From positions 310,001-374,000 of the forward strand of contig NZ_JNYV01000003.1 of the NCBI RefSeq assembly GCF_000717275.1: 64,000 nt of DNA. The letters run 5' to 3'. Below are positions 25,253 through 31,558 of the stretch, piece after piece; within the stretch, counting starts at the first letter, position 1, and each line of letters begins with the position of its first letter. Below the pieces are notes generated by a model. That model searched no databases and was not told the DNA's origin. It saw nothing but the letters and a program-made list of their open reading frames with translations. Made by a program: the position numbers and the translations under genes. Source of the DNA: Kitasatospora arboriphila. Its GTDB lineage: Bacteria; Actinomycetota; Actinomycetes; Mycobacteriales; Mycobacteriaceae.

Positions 25253-26439
25253 TACGGTCTGCCTCCTGGTTTAAACCGAAAGTCGGTTTGCGGCAGGGGA
25301 ATTAGATCCCCTGTCTCTATGCGGTCGCTGATTTTGTCGACTGCGTTCGAGAAGATGCGGGCGGCGTCGCCGTGTGGGTTTCTGCTGGGGTTGGGGCTTG
25401 GGTCGTTGTTGATTGCGTCGATGTAGGTGTCGGTGATTTGGTCGACGGCGTCGTTGCCGCCGGGGTGTCCTGGGTATTGGGTGTTGCCTATGGCGAGGTG
25501 GAGCAGGTGCCAGATGCCGTCGCGCATGGTGTCGTAGCGGCTGTCTCCGGTGGCGAAGCCTGCGAGGACGTTGTCGATGCGGCTTTGCATGTAGGCGTCG
25601 GGTGCGTCGTTCCATCCGTCGATGTGGTCGGCGCACCATTGTTCGGCTCGCTCGGCGTCCTCGTCGTTGGTGGGCGTGGTGTAGTGCTCACCGGGGCGGC
25701 GTCCGGCGTTGAGTGACCGGATGGATGCTGTGCCTTTGAGGTTCTCGACTAGCCGTTTGATCCATGGGCCGGGTAGCTCGGGCAGCCCCGCGAAGCTGGG
25801 CGGCAGTAGGCCGGGTTCGGTGGTGCCGTCGGGGCGCGTCCATGTGTAGGTGAGTCCGTCGGCGACCGATGGCGGGACGGCGGCGGAGCGGTGGGTCATC
25901 TGCACGATTTCGATGTTTGACGTGACCTTGCTGACGAACTTGGGGTAGCGGTCGCGCCGGGTGTACCAATGCGTGATTCTGTCGGGGAGCTTGTAGTAAT
26001 AGATGCCAGATCGGCTGTCTGGGTTGTAGGTTCGTCGGCTGCTTGACCACGTCGGCGGCAGGGCTCCACGAATCGCTTCGATCTGTGTGAGTTGTTGGTG
26101 GCCGTTCTTGGTGTGGCCGTTCTTGTTATAGGTGTCGATGTCGATGGCGACGACTCCGGCGGTCGGGCGCAGTCCGATGTTGTGGTGCTCGGTGAGTAGG
26201 CGGATTTCTTCGATGACGACGTCGGCTTCGGGGAGCACTAGGTAGCCGGAGGTGCCGGTGCGCATGGGCTGTTTGGTGCCTGGTTTGAGTCCGATGGGGA
26301 CCACGCCGGTGACGACGGCATAGTGCAATGCTGCGGCTTGGACGGCGTTGGTCGGGGTGACGGCGTCGCGTATCGCGGCCTGCCAGTCGGTGTCGATGCT
26401 GAGCCGGGTGTTGAGTAGTCCGGTGTCGCGCAGTTTCAT
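25252..26439 (-). CDS. bifunctional DNA primase/polymerase (Prim-Pol)
   Basis: 395 residues. The Prim-Pol fold is indicated by GVVPIGLKPGTKQPM near the N-terminus, the metal-binding motif VVAIDIDTY (about residue 98), SSSRRTYNP and the later NIEIVQMTHRSAAVPPS segment. The C-terminal part is helical. It would make primers and may extend them for element replication. Prim-Pol proteins are typical of phages, satellites and of the RepPP class of actinomycete conjugative elements. It is co-operonic with the helicase downstream. Confidence 0.78.
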   Translation of the reverse strand: MKLRDTGLLNTRLSIDTDWQAAIRDAVTPTNAVQAAALHYAVVTGVVPIGLKPGTKQPMRTGTSGYLVLPEADVVIEEIRLLTEHHNIGLRPTAGVVAIDIDTYNKNGHTKNGHQQLTQIEAIRGALPPTWSSSRRTYNPDSRSGIYYYKLPDRITHWYTRRDRYPKFVSKVTSNIEIVQMTHRSAAVPPSVADGLTYTWTRPDGTTEPGLLPPSFAGLPELPGPWIKRLVENLKGTASIRSLNAGRRPGEHYTTPTNDEDAERAEQWCADHIDGWNDAPDAYMQSRIDNVLAGFATGDSRYDTMRDGIWHLLHLAIGNTQYPGHPGGNDAVDQITDTYIDAINNDPSPNPSRNPHGDAARIFSNAVDKISDRIETGDLIPLPQTDFRFKPGGRP

Positions 26440-26536
26440 TGCTTGTCTTCCGTCGCTGGTGGGTTGGTCCCTGCGGCGGTAGACTCGGCTCTGCCTCTGG
26501 TGGGGCGTTTTGGTGAGCCGGGTCTACCGCGCTTGG

Positions 26537-26572
26537 AAAGCCCGTTGTGGAGTGATGGCCACGACGGGCTTT
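26537..26572. terminator. hairpin terminator between element operons
   Basis: AAAGCCCGTTGTGG (26537-26550) pairs with CCACGACGGGCTTT (26559-26572) with one G-T wobble and an 8-nt loop. It separates the leftward genes ending at 26581 from the primase gene starting at 26439. There is no long T-run, as is usual in actinobacteria. Confidence 0.65.
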
Positions 26573-26580
26573 CGCTTTGT

Positions 26581-26985
26581 CTAGGGGCTCTGCTCTGTGG
26601 CTCTGCGTTCGAGCAAGGCGCGCAGCTCATCTAGGCGGGGTTGTGCGGCGATGAGGGTGGCGGCCAGACGTCTGGCCTCCTGTGGAGTGATACCGGCGGG
26701 TAGGGCGTCACCTAGTGGCATCTCCAGATCGGGGCTGTCGTCTACGACGTCGATTCCAATGGCTCCGACCTCTTCGACGTAGCTCTCGATCTCCAGTGCG
26801 CCGTCATCCACTTCGATCTTCTCGGCGGCTGACGTTCTTGCCTTGCTGGTTTTCAAGGTCGCGGCCTGTGCTGATCGGTGTGCCTGCGTCGCGTATGGGT
26901 AGCCGTTGTGTCCGAACCGATCACCCATCCATTCGTCCCCTGCGGGTACGGCGTCGACTCCGGTTGTGGCCGTGGTGGTGCTCAT
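26581..26985 (-). CDS. unknown element protein
   Basis: 134 residues, acidic in the second half (IEVDDGALEIESYVEEVGAI), with a helical C-terminus (TPQEARRLAATLIAAQPRLD). Start overlaps the previous stop by 4 nt. Third gene of a tight leftward cluster after the WhiB-like/excisionase genes. No family recognised. Confidence 0.6.
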   Translation of the reverse strand: MSTTTATTGVDAVPAGDEWMGDRFGHNGYPYATQAHRSAQAATLKTSKARTSAAEKIEVDDGALEIESYVEEVGAIGIDVVDDSPDLEMPLGDALPAGITPQEARRLAATLIAAQPRLDELRALLERRATEQSP

Positions 26986-27320
26986 GCGCTTGTCCTTGCT
27001 TGTCGGCGGGTCCAGTCGTCGGCGATCTCTTGGGCTTGCTCGATGACGTCGTTGTATTGGTCGCTGTCGGGGTGTGCGGTGCCGACGAACTCGCGGGTGC
27101 CGATGGTGTCGCCTTTGTCGGCGTGGACGATCTCGCCGTTGTGCAGCTCGGCGGCGATGAGTCTGTGTTGGTCGACGCGGTCGAGTTGGGGTCGGCGTTG
27201 CGCGAGGAAGCCGATGCAGTCGACGGCGACGACGTCGCCTCGGTCGGCGTGGATGTTCTTGAATCCCTCGTTAAACGCTGGCGTGAAATGTTGTACGCGC
27301 CAATCGGTTGCTCTTGTCAT
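26982..27320 (-). CDS. unknown element protein
   Basis: 112 residues (MTRATDWRVQHFTPAFNEGF). Contains beta-rich text such as GDVVAVDCIGFLAQ and LIAAELHNGEIVHAD, reminiscent of small OB- or SH3-like folds, and a helical C-terminus. It overlaps both neighbours by 4 nt, a strong sign of co-translation. Function unknown. Confidence 0.6.
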   Translation of the reverse strand: MTRATDWRVQHFTPAFNEGFKNIHADRGDVVAVDCIGFLAQRRPQLDRVDQHRLIAAELHNGEIVHADKGDTIGTREFVGTAHPDSDQYNDVIEQAQEIADDWTRRQARTSA

Positions 27321-27568
27321 GCGGTCGCTCTCTCTTCTGTGATGGTGGTGGCTCCGGCTGCTATGGCTAGTAGCCGGGTGCGTTCGGCCTCTGTGACTTC
27401 GAGGTCTTCGAGTGCTCGGGCGAGGTCGAACGTCGCTTTGGTGACGCGGAAGACTCGTTCGGCGTCGGTGGTGCTGGCGTCGTAGGGGCGTAGTGCGGTG
27501 AGCCGGGCGTATCGGCCCTGGACGCGGTTGAGTTCGGCTTTGAGAGTCTTGGTGCGAGTGCTGGGCAT
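27317..27568 (-). CDS. unknown small helical element protein
   Basis: 83 residues from ATG 27568 (MPSTRTKTLKAELNRVQGRY). AAAGGA lies 8 nt before the start, so the longer frame from 27688 is rejected. Almost entirely helical, with charged heptad-like spacing, consistent with a short coiled coil. First gene of the three-gene leftward cluster 27568-26581. Confidence 0.6.
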   Translation of the reverse strand: MPSTRTKTLKAELNRVQGRYARLTALRPYDASTTDAERVFRVTKATFDLARALEDLEVTEAERTRLLAIAAGATTITEERATA

Positions 27569-27804
27569 GTCTCTGTCCTTTGCTTTCTGTGAAGTGCGGG
27601 CCGTCTGTTGATGGGCTGAACGGTCGATGCGGGGACCACGGTATAGAGACACCCGTCTGTTGACAAGGGTCGAATTATCAAGTGGCACAAGTTAATACAA
27701 CCTCAAGACACCATCTACTTTGCGTTGCTGATCGTGTTGGTGTCGCCTTATCGTTGCGACTGTTCGGGTTGTAGGCGTCCTGCGTTCGCCTCCCCGGCAC
27801 GGAT

Positions 27805-27843
27805 GAGCGCCCCGGCGGGCCTGGGTTTCCTGCCGGGGCGCTC
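27805..27843. terminator. strong hairpin terminator in the element
   Basis: GAGCGCCCCGGC (27805-27816) pairs perfectly with GCCGGGGCGCTC (27832-27843). It follows the gene ending at 27866 on the minus strand. The rest of the gap 27569-27865 contains the promoter area of the 27568 gene; TTGTCA and TATACC-like boxes lie on the minus strand around 27635-27665 but are weak. Confidence 0.75.
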
Positions 27844-27865
27844 TCTTAAATCTCAAGTTGTGTGC

Positions 27866-28051
27866 TTAGTTGCGTCGCGGTGGTGGCGGGTTGGTGGTTT
27901 CGGCGAGCCGGTCGAACACCCGTGATAGCGGTGTTCTGGTCACGTTGATGGCGCTGACGATTTCGGGTGTCCTGCGGCGGAACTCGCGTGGATCGGCGCG
28001 CCAGAGCTGCGCGATGTGGTCTTCGAGTGCTGGTTCGTTGGTGTTCGACAT
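27866..28051 (-). CDS. small unknown element protein
   Basis: 61 residues (MSNTNEPALEDHIAQLWRAD). AGGAG lies 9 nt before the ATG. Mostly helical, with EIVSAINVTRTPLSRVFDRL resembling a short helix-turn-helix, so a small DNA-binding regulator is possible. It is followed by a strong terminator. Too short to classify. Confidence 0.55.
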   Translation of the reverse strand: MSNTNEPALEDHIAQLWRADPREFRRRTPEIVSAINVTRTPLSRVFDRLAETTNPPPPRRN

Positions 28052-28132
28052 GGTGGTGGTGCTCCTATGCGAGATAGAATCTCGCTCGTCGCTGTGAGAG
28101 GTGACAAGCTCGGCGGTAGGGACTTTCGGTCC

Positions 28133-28396
28133 CTACCGTCGGCGCTTTTTGGTTGGCCAGACCCGTCCTGCGGTAAAGCCGCTGACGTCTCGGTTGTGGT
28201 TTTGCACCCATCGGCGGCACTCGGCGAGCGCCGGGCACTTTTGGCATATCTGTCGGGCTTCGTTGTGTCCTCCGGCGCGGGGAGAGTCGAAGAGTTCCGA
28301 CTGGCCTACGCAGAGCGCGCCGCGAAGTGTGGGTAGTGGGCCGATGCGTTGGAAGAGTCCGAAGATGTCCCACGGCGGGACGTTCTGTGTGCTCAT
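28133..28396 (-). CDS. WhiB-like iron-sulfur protein carried by the element
   Basis: About 87 residues from ATG 28396, which overlaps the upstream stop (ATGA). Four cysteines in the WhiB arrangement: LCVG, then ICQKC with CxxC, then AEC five residues on, binding a [4Fe-4S] cluster. After that comes DVSGFTAGRVW in place of the usual GVWGG turn, as in several phage WhiB proteins, and a basic tail PTKKRRR. Phage TM4 WhiB is known to interfere with host WhiB2 and cause superinfection exclusion; a similar host-control or exclusion role here is inference. Co-operonic with the excisionase-like gene. Confidence 0.8.
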   Translation of the reverse strand: MSTQNVPPWDIFGLFQRIGPLPTLRGALCVGQSELFDSPRAGGHNEARQICQKCPALAECRRWVQNHNRDVSGFTAGRVWPTKKRRR

Positions 28397-28647
28397 TGCA
28401 GGGTGACGCCTCGGAAGTAGGCCACCACCTGGCGGGTGTCGTAGCGCCAGCGGCGTCCTACTGGGGTGGCGTGGGGGGTGTCTGGTCGTTCGCGCCGCCA
28501 TCGGTTGGCCGTGGTGGCGGAGATGTTGGCGAACTTCTGGAACTGCGGCGCAGTCATGTATTCGCCGTACTTGTCGATGGCGCTTTCGATGGCTTGGTCG
28601 AGGTCTCGTTGTTCGGCGGTGGTGAGGCGTTTGGTTGCTGCTGGCAT
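28393..28647 (-). CDS. excisionase/AlpA-like helix-turn-helix protein
   Basis: 84 residues. MerR-type HTH_17 texture: YMTAPQFQKFANISATTANR, then TPVGRRWRYDTRQVVAYFRG. Such small DNA-bending proteins act as excisionases or transcriptional activators of mobile elements. It is divergent from the integrase across a 229-bp control region, the usual int/xis arrangement, and is coupled to the WhiB-like gene. Confidence 0.7.
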   Translation of the reverse strand: MPAATKRLTTAEQRDLDQAIESAIDKYGEYMTAPQFQKFANISATTANRWRRERPDTPHATPVGRRWRYDTRQVVAYFRGVTLQ

Positions 28648-28876
28648 CGCTAAGTCCTTAAGTGTCTCTTATTGGTCGACTGTGGTGGGTCGCGGTACCG
28701 ACGAGAGTTGAGGGTAATTCCGCAAATGTCAACTCGGAAATAGCCTCTGACCTGGGATGGTGTCACGGGTTAGAACAAGTCCCGTTCTAAGTTCTGGTCG
28801 ACCAAAGCCATTCGAACCTGCTATAGTTTGCGTGAGCGGTGTTCCGCTCGTTACCTCTCACACGAAAGGGTTGGCC
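28648..28876. promoter_or_regulatory. int/xis divergent control region
   Basis: Between the excisionase-like and integrase genes. Features: operator-like motif TGTCACGGGTTAGAACAA (28761-28778), whose half TTAGAAC (28770-28776) is mirrored by GTTCTAA (28784-28790). TTGGTCGAC near 28670 and GTCGACCAA near 28797 form a separated inverted repeat. TATAGT at 28822-28827 is a -10 candidate for the integrase. TTGACA on the minus strand near 28730 is a -35 candidate for the xis operon. Confidence 0.6.
28761..28778 (+). promoter_or_regulatory. element operator-like motif, copy 3
   Basis: TGTCACGGGTTAGAACAA, about 45 bp upstream of the integrase -10 candidate. Best-placed of the three copies to be a true operator controlling integrase and perhaps the divergent operon. 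Confidence 0.6.
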
Positions 28877-30196
28877 ATGGCTGGACGACCACCGATCTCA
28901 CGCGGGACGCGCGGAGAAATTACTCGGACGAAGCAAAAAGATGGGCGCTGGAAGGCGATCTGTTGGTACCGGAATATGGGCGGAGAGAAGTTGCGCGCGA
29001 GTGCGATGACTCCGGCGGGCGTGCGTGATGTGCATGGCGCGAAGGCGGAGGCCGTGTTGGTCGACAAGCTGAAAGTTCTACTGAAAGCGCGGGGCCGGTC
29101 GGCGGAGGCGCGTTCGGCGGTGTTGCGTGATCGGCTCGCGGCTCAAATGGTTTTGATCAACGCGGACCCTAACAAGTCTCGGCGGACGCTCGACTCTTAC
29201 AATCGGGTCGCGAAAGTGCTTGTCGGCGAGTCGGGTTCGTGCACTTCGGAGTGCAAGCACCTGGGCGGTCTGCGGGCTGACGAGGTCACGGCTGCTGACT
29301 TCGACGACATTCTGGCCGACATCGCGGAGCGTCATGGCCGGGTGACGGCGACCCAAGCGAAGACGTTGTTGAAGCGGGTCGGTCAACGGCTGGTGCGTGA
29401 GGAGGCGTGGAGTGCCAATCTGGTTCGCGAGGTTGAGTTAGAACCGGCTCCGAGACGGTCGCCGGTTCGGGCTCTGCACTTGGCTGAGGCTCGGGAGTTG
29501 CTGGCAAATCTCGCGACGTCGGATGCTCCGTTGCCGCCGATGAGCGGGGCGAAGAAGGACCATACGGCGGGGCGCACGGTTGCGGAGTTCGCGGAGTCGG
29601 TCGACTTGGTTGATCCGATCACGGTGGCGCTGTACTTGGGGCTGCGGAGGTCGGAGCTGCTCGGGCTGCTGTGGTCTGATTTCGACCGTGAGGACCGGAC
29701 GCTGACTGTCTGTCACCAGTTGTTCCGCGCGGGGCGTGTGGGCGGCGAGGGGACGGAGCTGGTGCACCAAGAGGGCACGAAGACGGAGAGCAGCAAGAGG
29801 GTTATTGCGCTGCCGGATGCCATCGTGGAGTTGTTGGACCGTCGGCGTGGTGAGTATCTGCGGGGGGCGAGGTTTCTAGCGTTGGAAGACGCTCGGGGAA
29901 ACGACGTGCCCAAGGTCATTTTTCCGAACACTGCGGGCCTGCTGCGCGATCCCGATACTTTCGCGAGCCAGTGGCGGCGGGTGCGGGGTCCGTTGGGTGT
30001 GGAGTGGATGGGCTTGCATGCGTTCCGTAAGTCGACGGCGACCATCTTGAAGGAGCTGGGCTACTCGGATCGGGAGATCGCCGACATCCTGGGTCACCAC
30101 CACATCGACGAGACGAACGGGGTCTACATCGCGCCGGGTGACGAGCCCCATCACGACATCGCGGCTCGGTTCAACGCGGCGATGTTAGGTTCGTAA
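28877..30196 (+). CDS. int: tyrosine site-specific integrase
   Basis: 439 residues from ATG 28877 with GAAAGGG just upstream; the frame stays open to 28757 but that part is promoter. N-terminal arm-binding/SAM-like region, then the catalytic domain with Arg in GLRRSELLGLLW, HAFRKS (HxxR), GHHHIDETNGVY (His/Trp position taken by His, nucleophile Tyr). It should integrate the element at tRNA-Arg(CCT), whose gene begins 87 nt downstream. Two pieces of evidence agree: its position at the tRNA end and the 36-bp duplicated att. Confidence 0.93.
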   Translation: MAGRPPISRGTRGEITRTKQKDGRWKAICWYRNMGGEKLRASAMTPAGVRDVHGAKAEAVLVDKLKVLLKARGRSAEARSAVLRDRLAAQMVLINADPNKSRRTLDSYNRVAKVLVGESGSCTSECKHLGGLRADEVTAADFDDILADIAERHGRVTATQAKTLLKRVGQRLVREEAWSANLVREVELEPAPRRSPVRALHLAEARELLANLATSDAPLPPMSGAKKDHTAGRTVAEFAESVDLVDPITVALYLGLRRSELLGLLWSDFDREDRTLTVCHQLFRAGRVGGEGTELVHQEGTKTESSKRVIALPDAIVELLDRRRGEYLRGARFLALEDARGNDVPKVIFPNTAGLLRDPDTFASQWRRVRGPLGVEWMGLHAFRKSTATILKELGYSDREIADILGHHHIDETNGVYIAPGDEPHHDIAARFNAAMLGS

Positions 30197-30200
30197 ATCC

Positions 30201-30220
30201 ATTTTGGACACTTATAAGCC
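30201..30220. repeat. right-end 20-bp repeat
   Basis: ATTTTGGACACTTATAAGCC, followed by ACTTTGG, matches the two tandem repeats at 16203-16242 near the left end. It lies 62 bp inside attR. Probable binding site for the integrase arm domain or another end-recognition protein. Confidence 0.65.
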
Positions 30221-30242
30221 ACTTTGGGCTTTTCGAGTGCAA

Positions 30243-30272
30243 CAGGCCAGGCTCCGAAAGGGGCCTGGCCTG
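30243..30272. terminator. terminator after the integrase
   Basis: CAGGCCAGGC (30243-30252) pairs with GCCTGGCCTG (30263-30272), followed by CTGTTTTG. It lies between int and the tRNA, converging on both. Confidence 0.75.
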
Positions 30273-30281
30273 CTGTTTTGG

Positions 30282-30317
30282 GTGCCCCCGGCAGGAATCG
30301 AACCTGCGACACCCGCT
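30282..30317. repeat. attR, 36-bp direct repeat within tRNA-Arg
   Basis: Identical to 16037-16072. It covers the 3' part of the intact tRNA-Arg gene up to the border of the anticodon loop, so integration restores the tRNA. Confidence 0.95.
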
Positions 30318-30355
30318 TTAGGAGAGCGGTGCTCTATCCACTGAGCTACGAGGGC
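30283..30355 (-). tRNA. tRNA-Arg (anticodon CCT)
   Basis: Folds as a complete cloverleaf on the minus strand. Acceptor GCCCTCG pairs with CGGGGGC, D-arm GCTC/GAGC, anticodon stem CCGCT/AGCGG around loop CTCCTAA (anticodon CCT), T-arm GCAGG-TTCGAAT-CCTGC, discriminator A. The genomic 3' end reads ACC then C, so CCA is not fully encoded. It is the integration site of the 14.3-kb element and its 3' half now comes from the element copy. Confidence 0.97.
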
Positions 30356-30376
30356 GGACCCGACAAACTTACCAAC

Positions 30377-30625
30377 TCAGTTGAGATAACCCTCGACCAC
30401 ATTCGGCGGACGGACTTCGGCGTCGTCAGGGTCTTTGCCCGCACGGCGGAGGGCGTCGCGCTGGCGGAGCAGATCCCAGCACTGGTCGAGCTGAACCTCG
30501 ATGTCGCTGAGCTGCGAACGCTCGTCGTCGGGGCTGATCTCGCCGTTGGACACCTGGTCACGCAGTTCTTTCTCCTGCGCGATCAGGTCGGTGATCTGCG
30601 TATGCAAATTCTTGTCACTGGTCAT
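30377..30625 (-). CDS. DUF2630-type small protein
   Basis: 82 residues from ATG 30625 (MTSDKNLHTQITDLIAQEKE). Fully helical and charged, with the text IEVQLDQCWDLLRQRDALRR and a C-terminal EVRPPNVVEGYLN typical of the actinobacterial DUF2630 family. Function unknown. It is next to the tRNA and would be native chromosome beside the element. Confidence 0.75.
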   Translation of the reverse strand: MTSDKNLHTQITDLIAQEKELRDQVSNGEISPDDERSQLSDIEVQLDQCWDLLRQRDALRRAGKDPDDAEVRPPNVVEGYLN

Positions 30626-30714
30626 TTCACGAATTCTAGGCGCGTGCGTGCCCGTGCACAGTTCGGCCCCGCCCATCGGCCGAATCTCGACGACCAGGAC
30701 CGGTGGCAAACGTA

Positions 30715-31545
30715 ATGTCACCAACCATGAGCCGAACCATGGTGCACAGGAAACCCGCGATCGAAGCGCTCACCGCGGTCTGGGCGTCCGTGTACCGATT
30801 GGCCGAGTCGTTGACCGACGACCAGTGGAAGCGCCCCTCGACTCTGCCGGGATGGTCGGTGGGGGACATCGTGACCCACGTGTTCACCACGGAGTTGATG
30901 CTTCTCGGTGATCCGGAGCCGGTGGTCGAGGCCGACGTCACCGCCTATCCGCACGTCCGCAACGACATCGCGGCGATGAACGAGCGGTGGCTGGTGCACT
31001 ACCGCGCACAGGGGAGGGCCACCACGATGGCTGACTTCGCGGACACCATCAATCGCCGCACCGCCGCCCTCGACGCGACAACGCAGGACGACTTCGACGC
31101 CGACTCATTCACCCCGGCAGGGCCGGACACCTATGGCAGATTCATGCGCATCCGGATCTTCGACTGCTGGATGCATGAACTGGACGTGCGCGACGCCCTC
31201 GGTCTGCCTGCGCCGGATGATGCAGTCAGTGCGCGGTTCGCCGCCGACGAGATCACCCAATCGCTGCCCTACCTCGTCGGAAAGAAGGCGGGGGCACCGA
31301 CAGGCAGTCGGGTGCGCTTCGACATCACCGGTCTGACTCCCCGAACAGTGAACATCGCCGTCGACGGCCGAGCGGCCGTGGTGCCCGAGTTCGCCGCGGA
31401 AGCGACCCTGGTGCTGCGCCTCGACATCGCAGATCTCGCCCGGCTGATCGGTGGACGGACAAGTGCTGACCCGTCGGCCGTCGAGGTGACCGGCGATCCC
31501 GAACTCGCAGATGCAGTGCTCGGCAACCTCGCATTCACGATCTGA
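30715..31545 (+). CDS. maleylpyruvate isomerase-type mycothiol-dependent enzyme family protein
   Basis: About 276 residues. N-terminal DinB-like four-helix domain (LTDDQWKRPSTLPGWSVGDI...HVFTTE) with the histidines that bind metal in the family, a central IFDCWMHELDVRDALGLP, and a C-terminal SCP2-like domain (about residues 185-276). These proteins use mycothiol, consistent with an actinobacterial host. Substrate is unknown. Several ATGs (30703, 30715, 30727, 30739) could start it. Confidence 0.8.
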   Translation: MSPTMSRTMVHRKPAIEALTAVWASVYRLAESLTDDQWKRPSTLPGWSVGDIVTHVFTTELMLLGDPEPVVEADVTAYPHVRNDIAAMNERWLVHYRAQGRATTMADFADTINRRTAALDATTQDDFDADSFTPAGPDTYGRFMRIRIFDCWMHELDVRDALGLPAPDDAVSARFAADEITQSLPYLVGKKAGAPTGSRVRFDITGLTPRTVNIAVDGRAAVVPEFAAEATLVLRLDIADLARLIGGRTSADPSAVEVTGDPELADAVLGNLAFTI

Positions 31546-31558
31546 CTCGGAGATGACC

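Larger units (their letters stand above)
16037..30317. mobile_element. 14.3-kb integrated satellite-like element in tRNA-Arg(CCT)
   Basis: The limits are set by perfect 36-bp direct repeats at 16037-16072 and 30282-30317. The right copy is the 3' half of an intact tRNA-Arg(CCT) gene on the minus strand; the left copy is the displaced tRNA fragment. Inside are an integrase next to the tRNA, a divergent excisionase-like/WhiB operon, primase-polymerase plus helicase, a probable capsid gene and unknown genes on both strands. No terminase, portal, tail, lysis or FtsK-like gene was recognised. Small size, replication genes and one capsid gene recall phiRv1/phiRv2 of M. tuberculosis or phage-inducible islands, more than an actinomycete conjugative element. 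Base composition is slightly less GC-rich than the flanks by eye. Confidence 0.9.

Noticed and set aside
26436..26630. 64-codon frame between the primase gene and 26581
   Set aside because: It overlaps the primase start by ATGA, but it spans the 14-bp terminator hairpin and gives a low-complexity Ser/Pro/Arg product, so it is probably not a gene.
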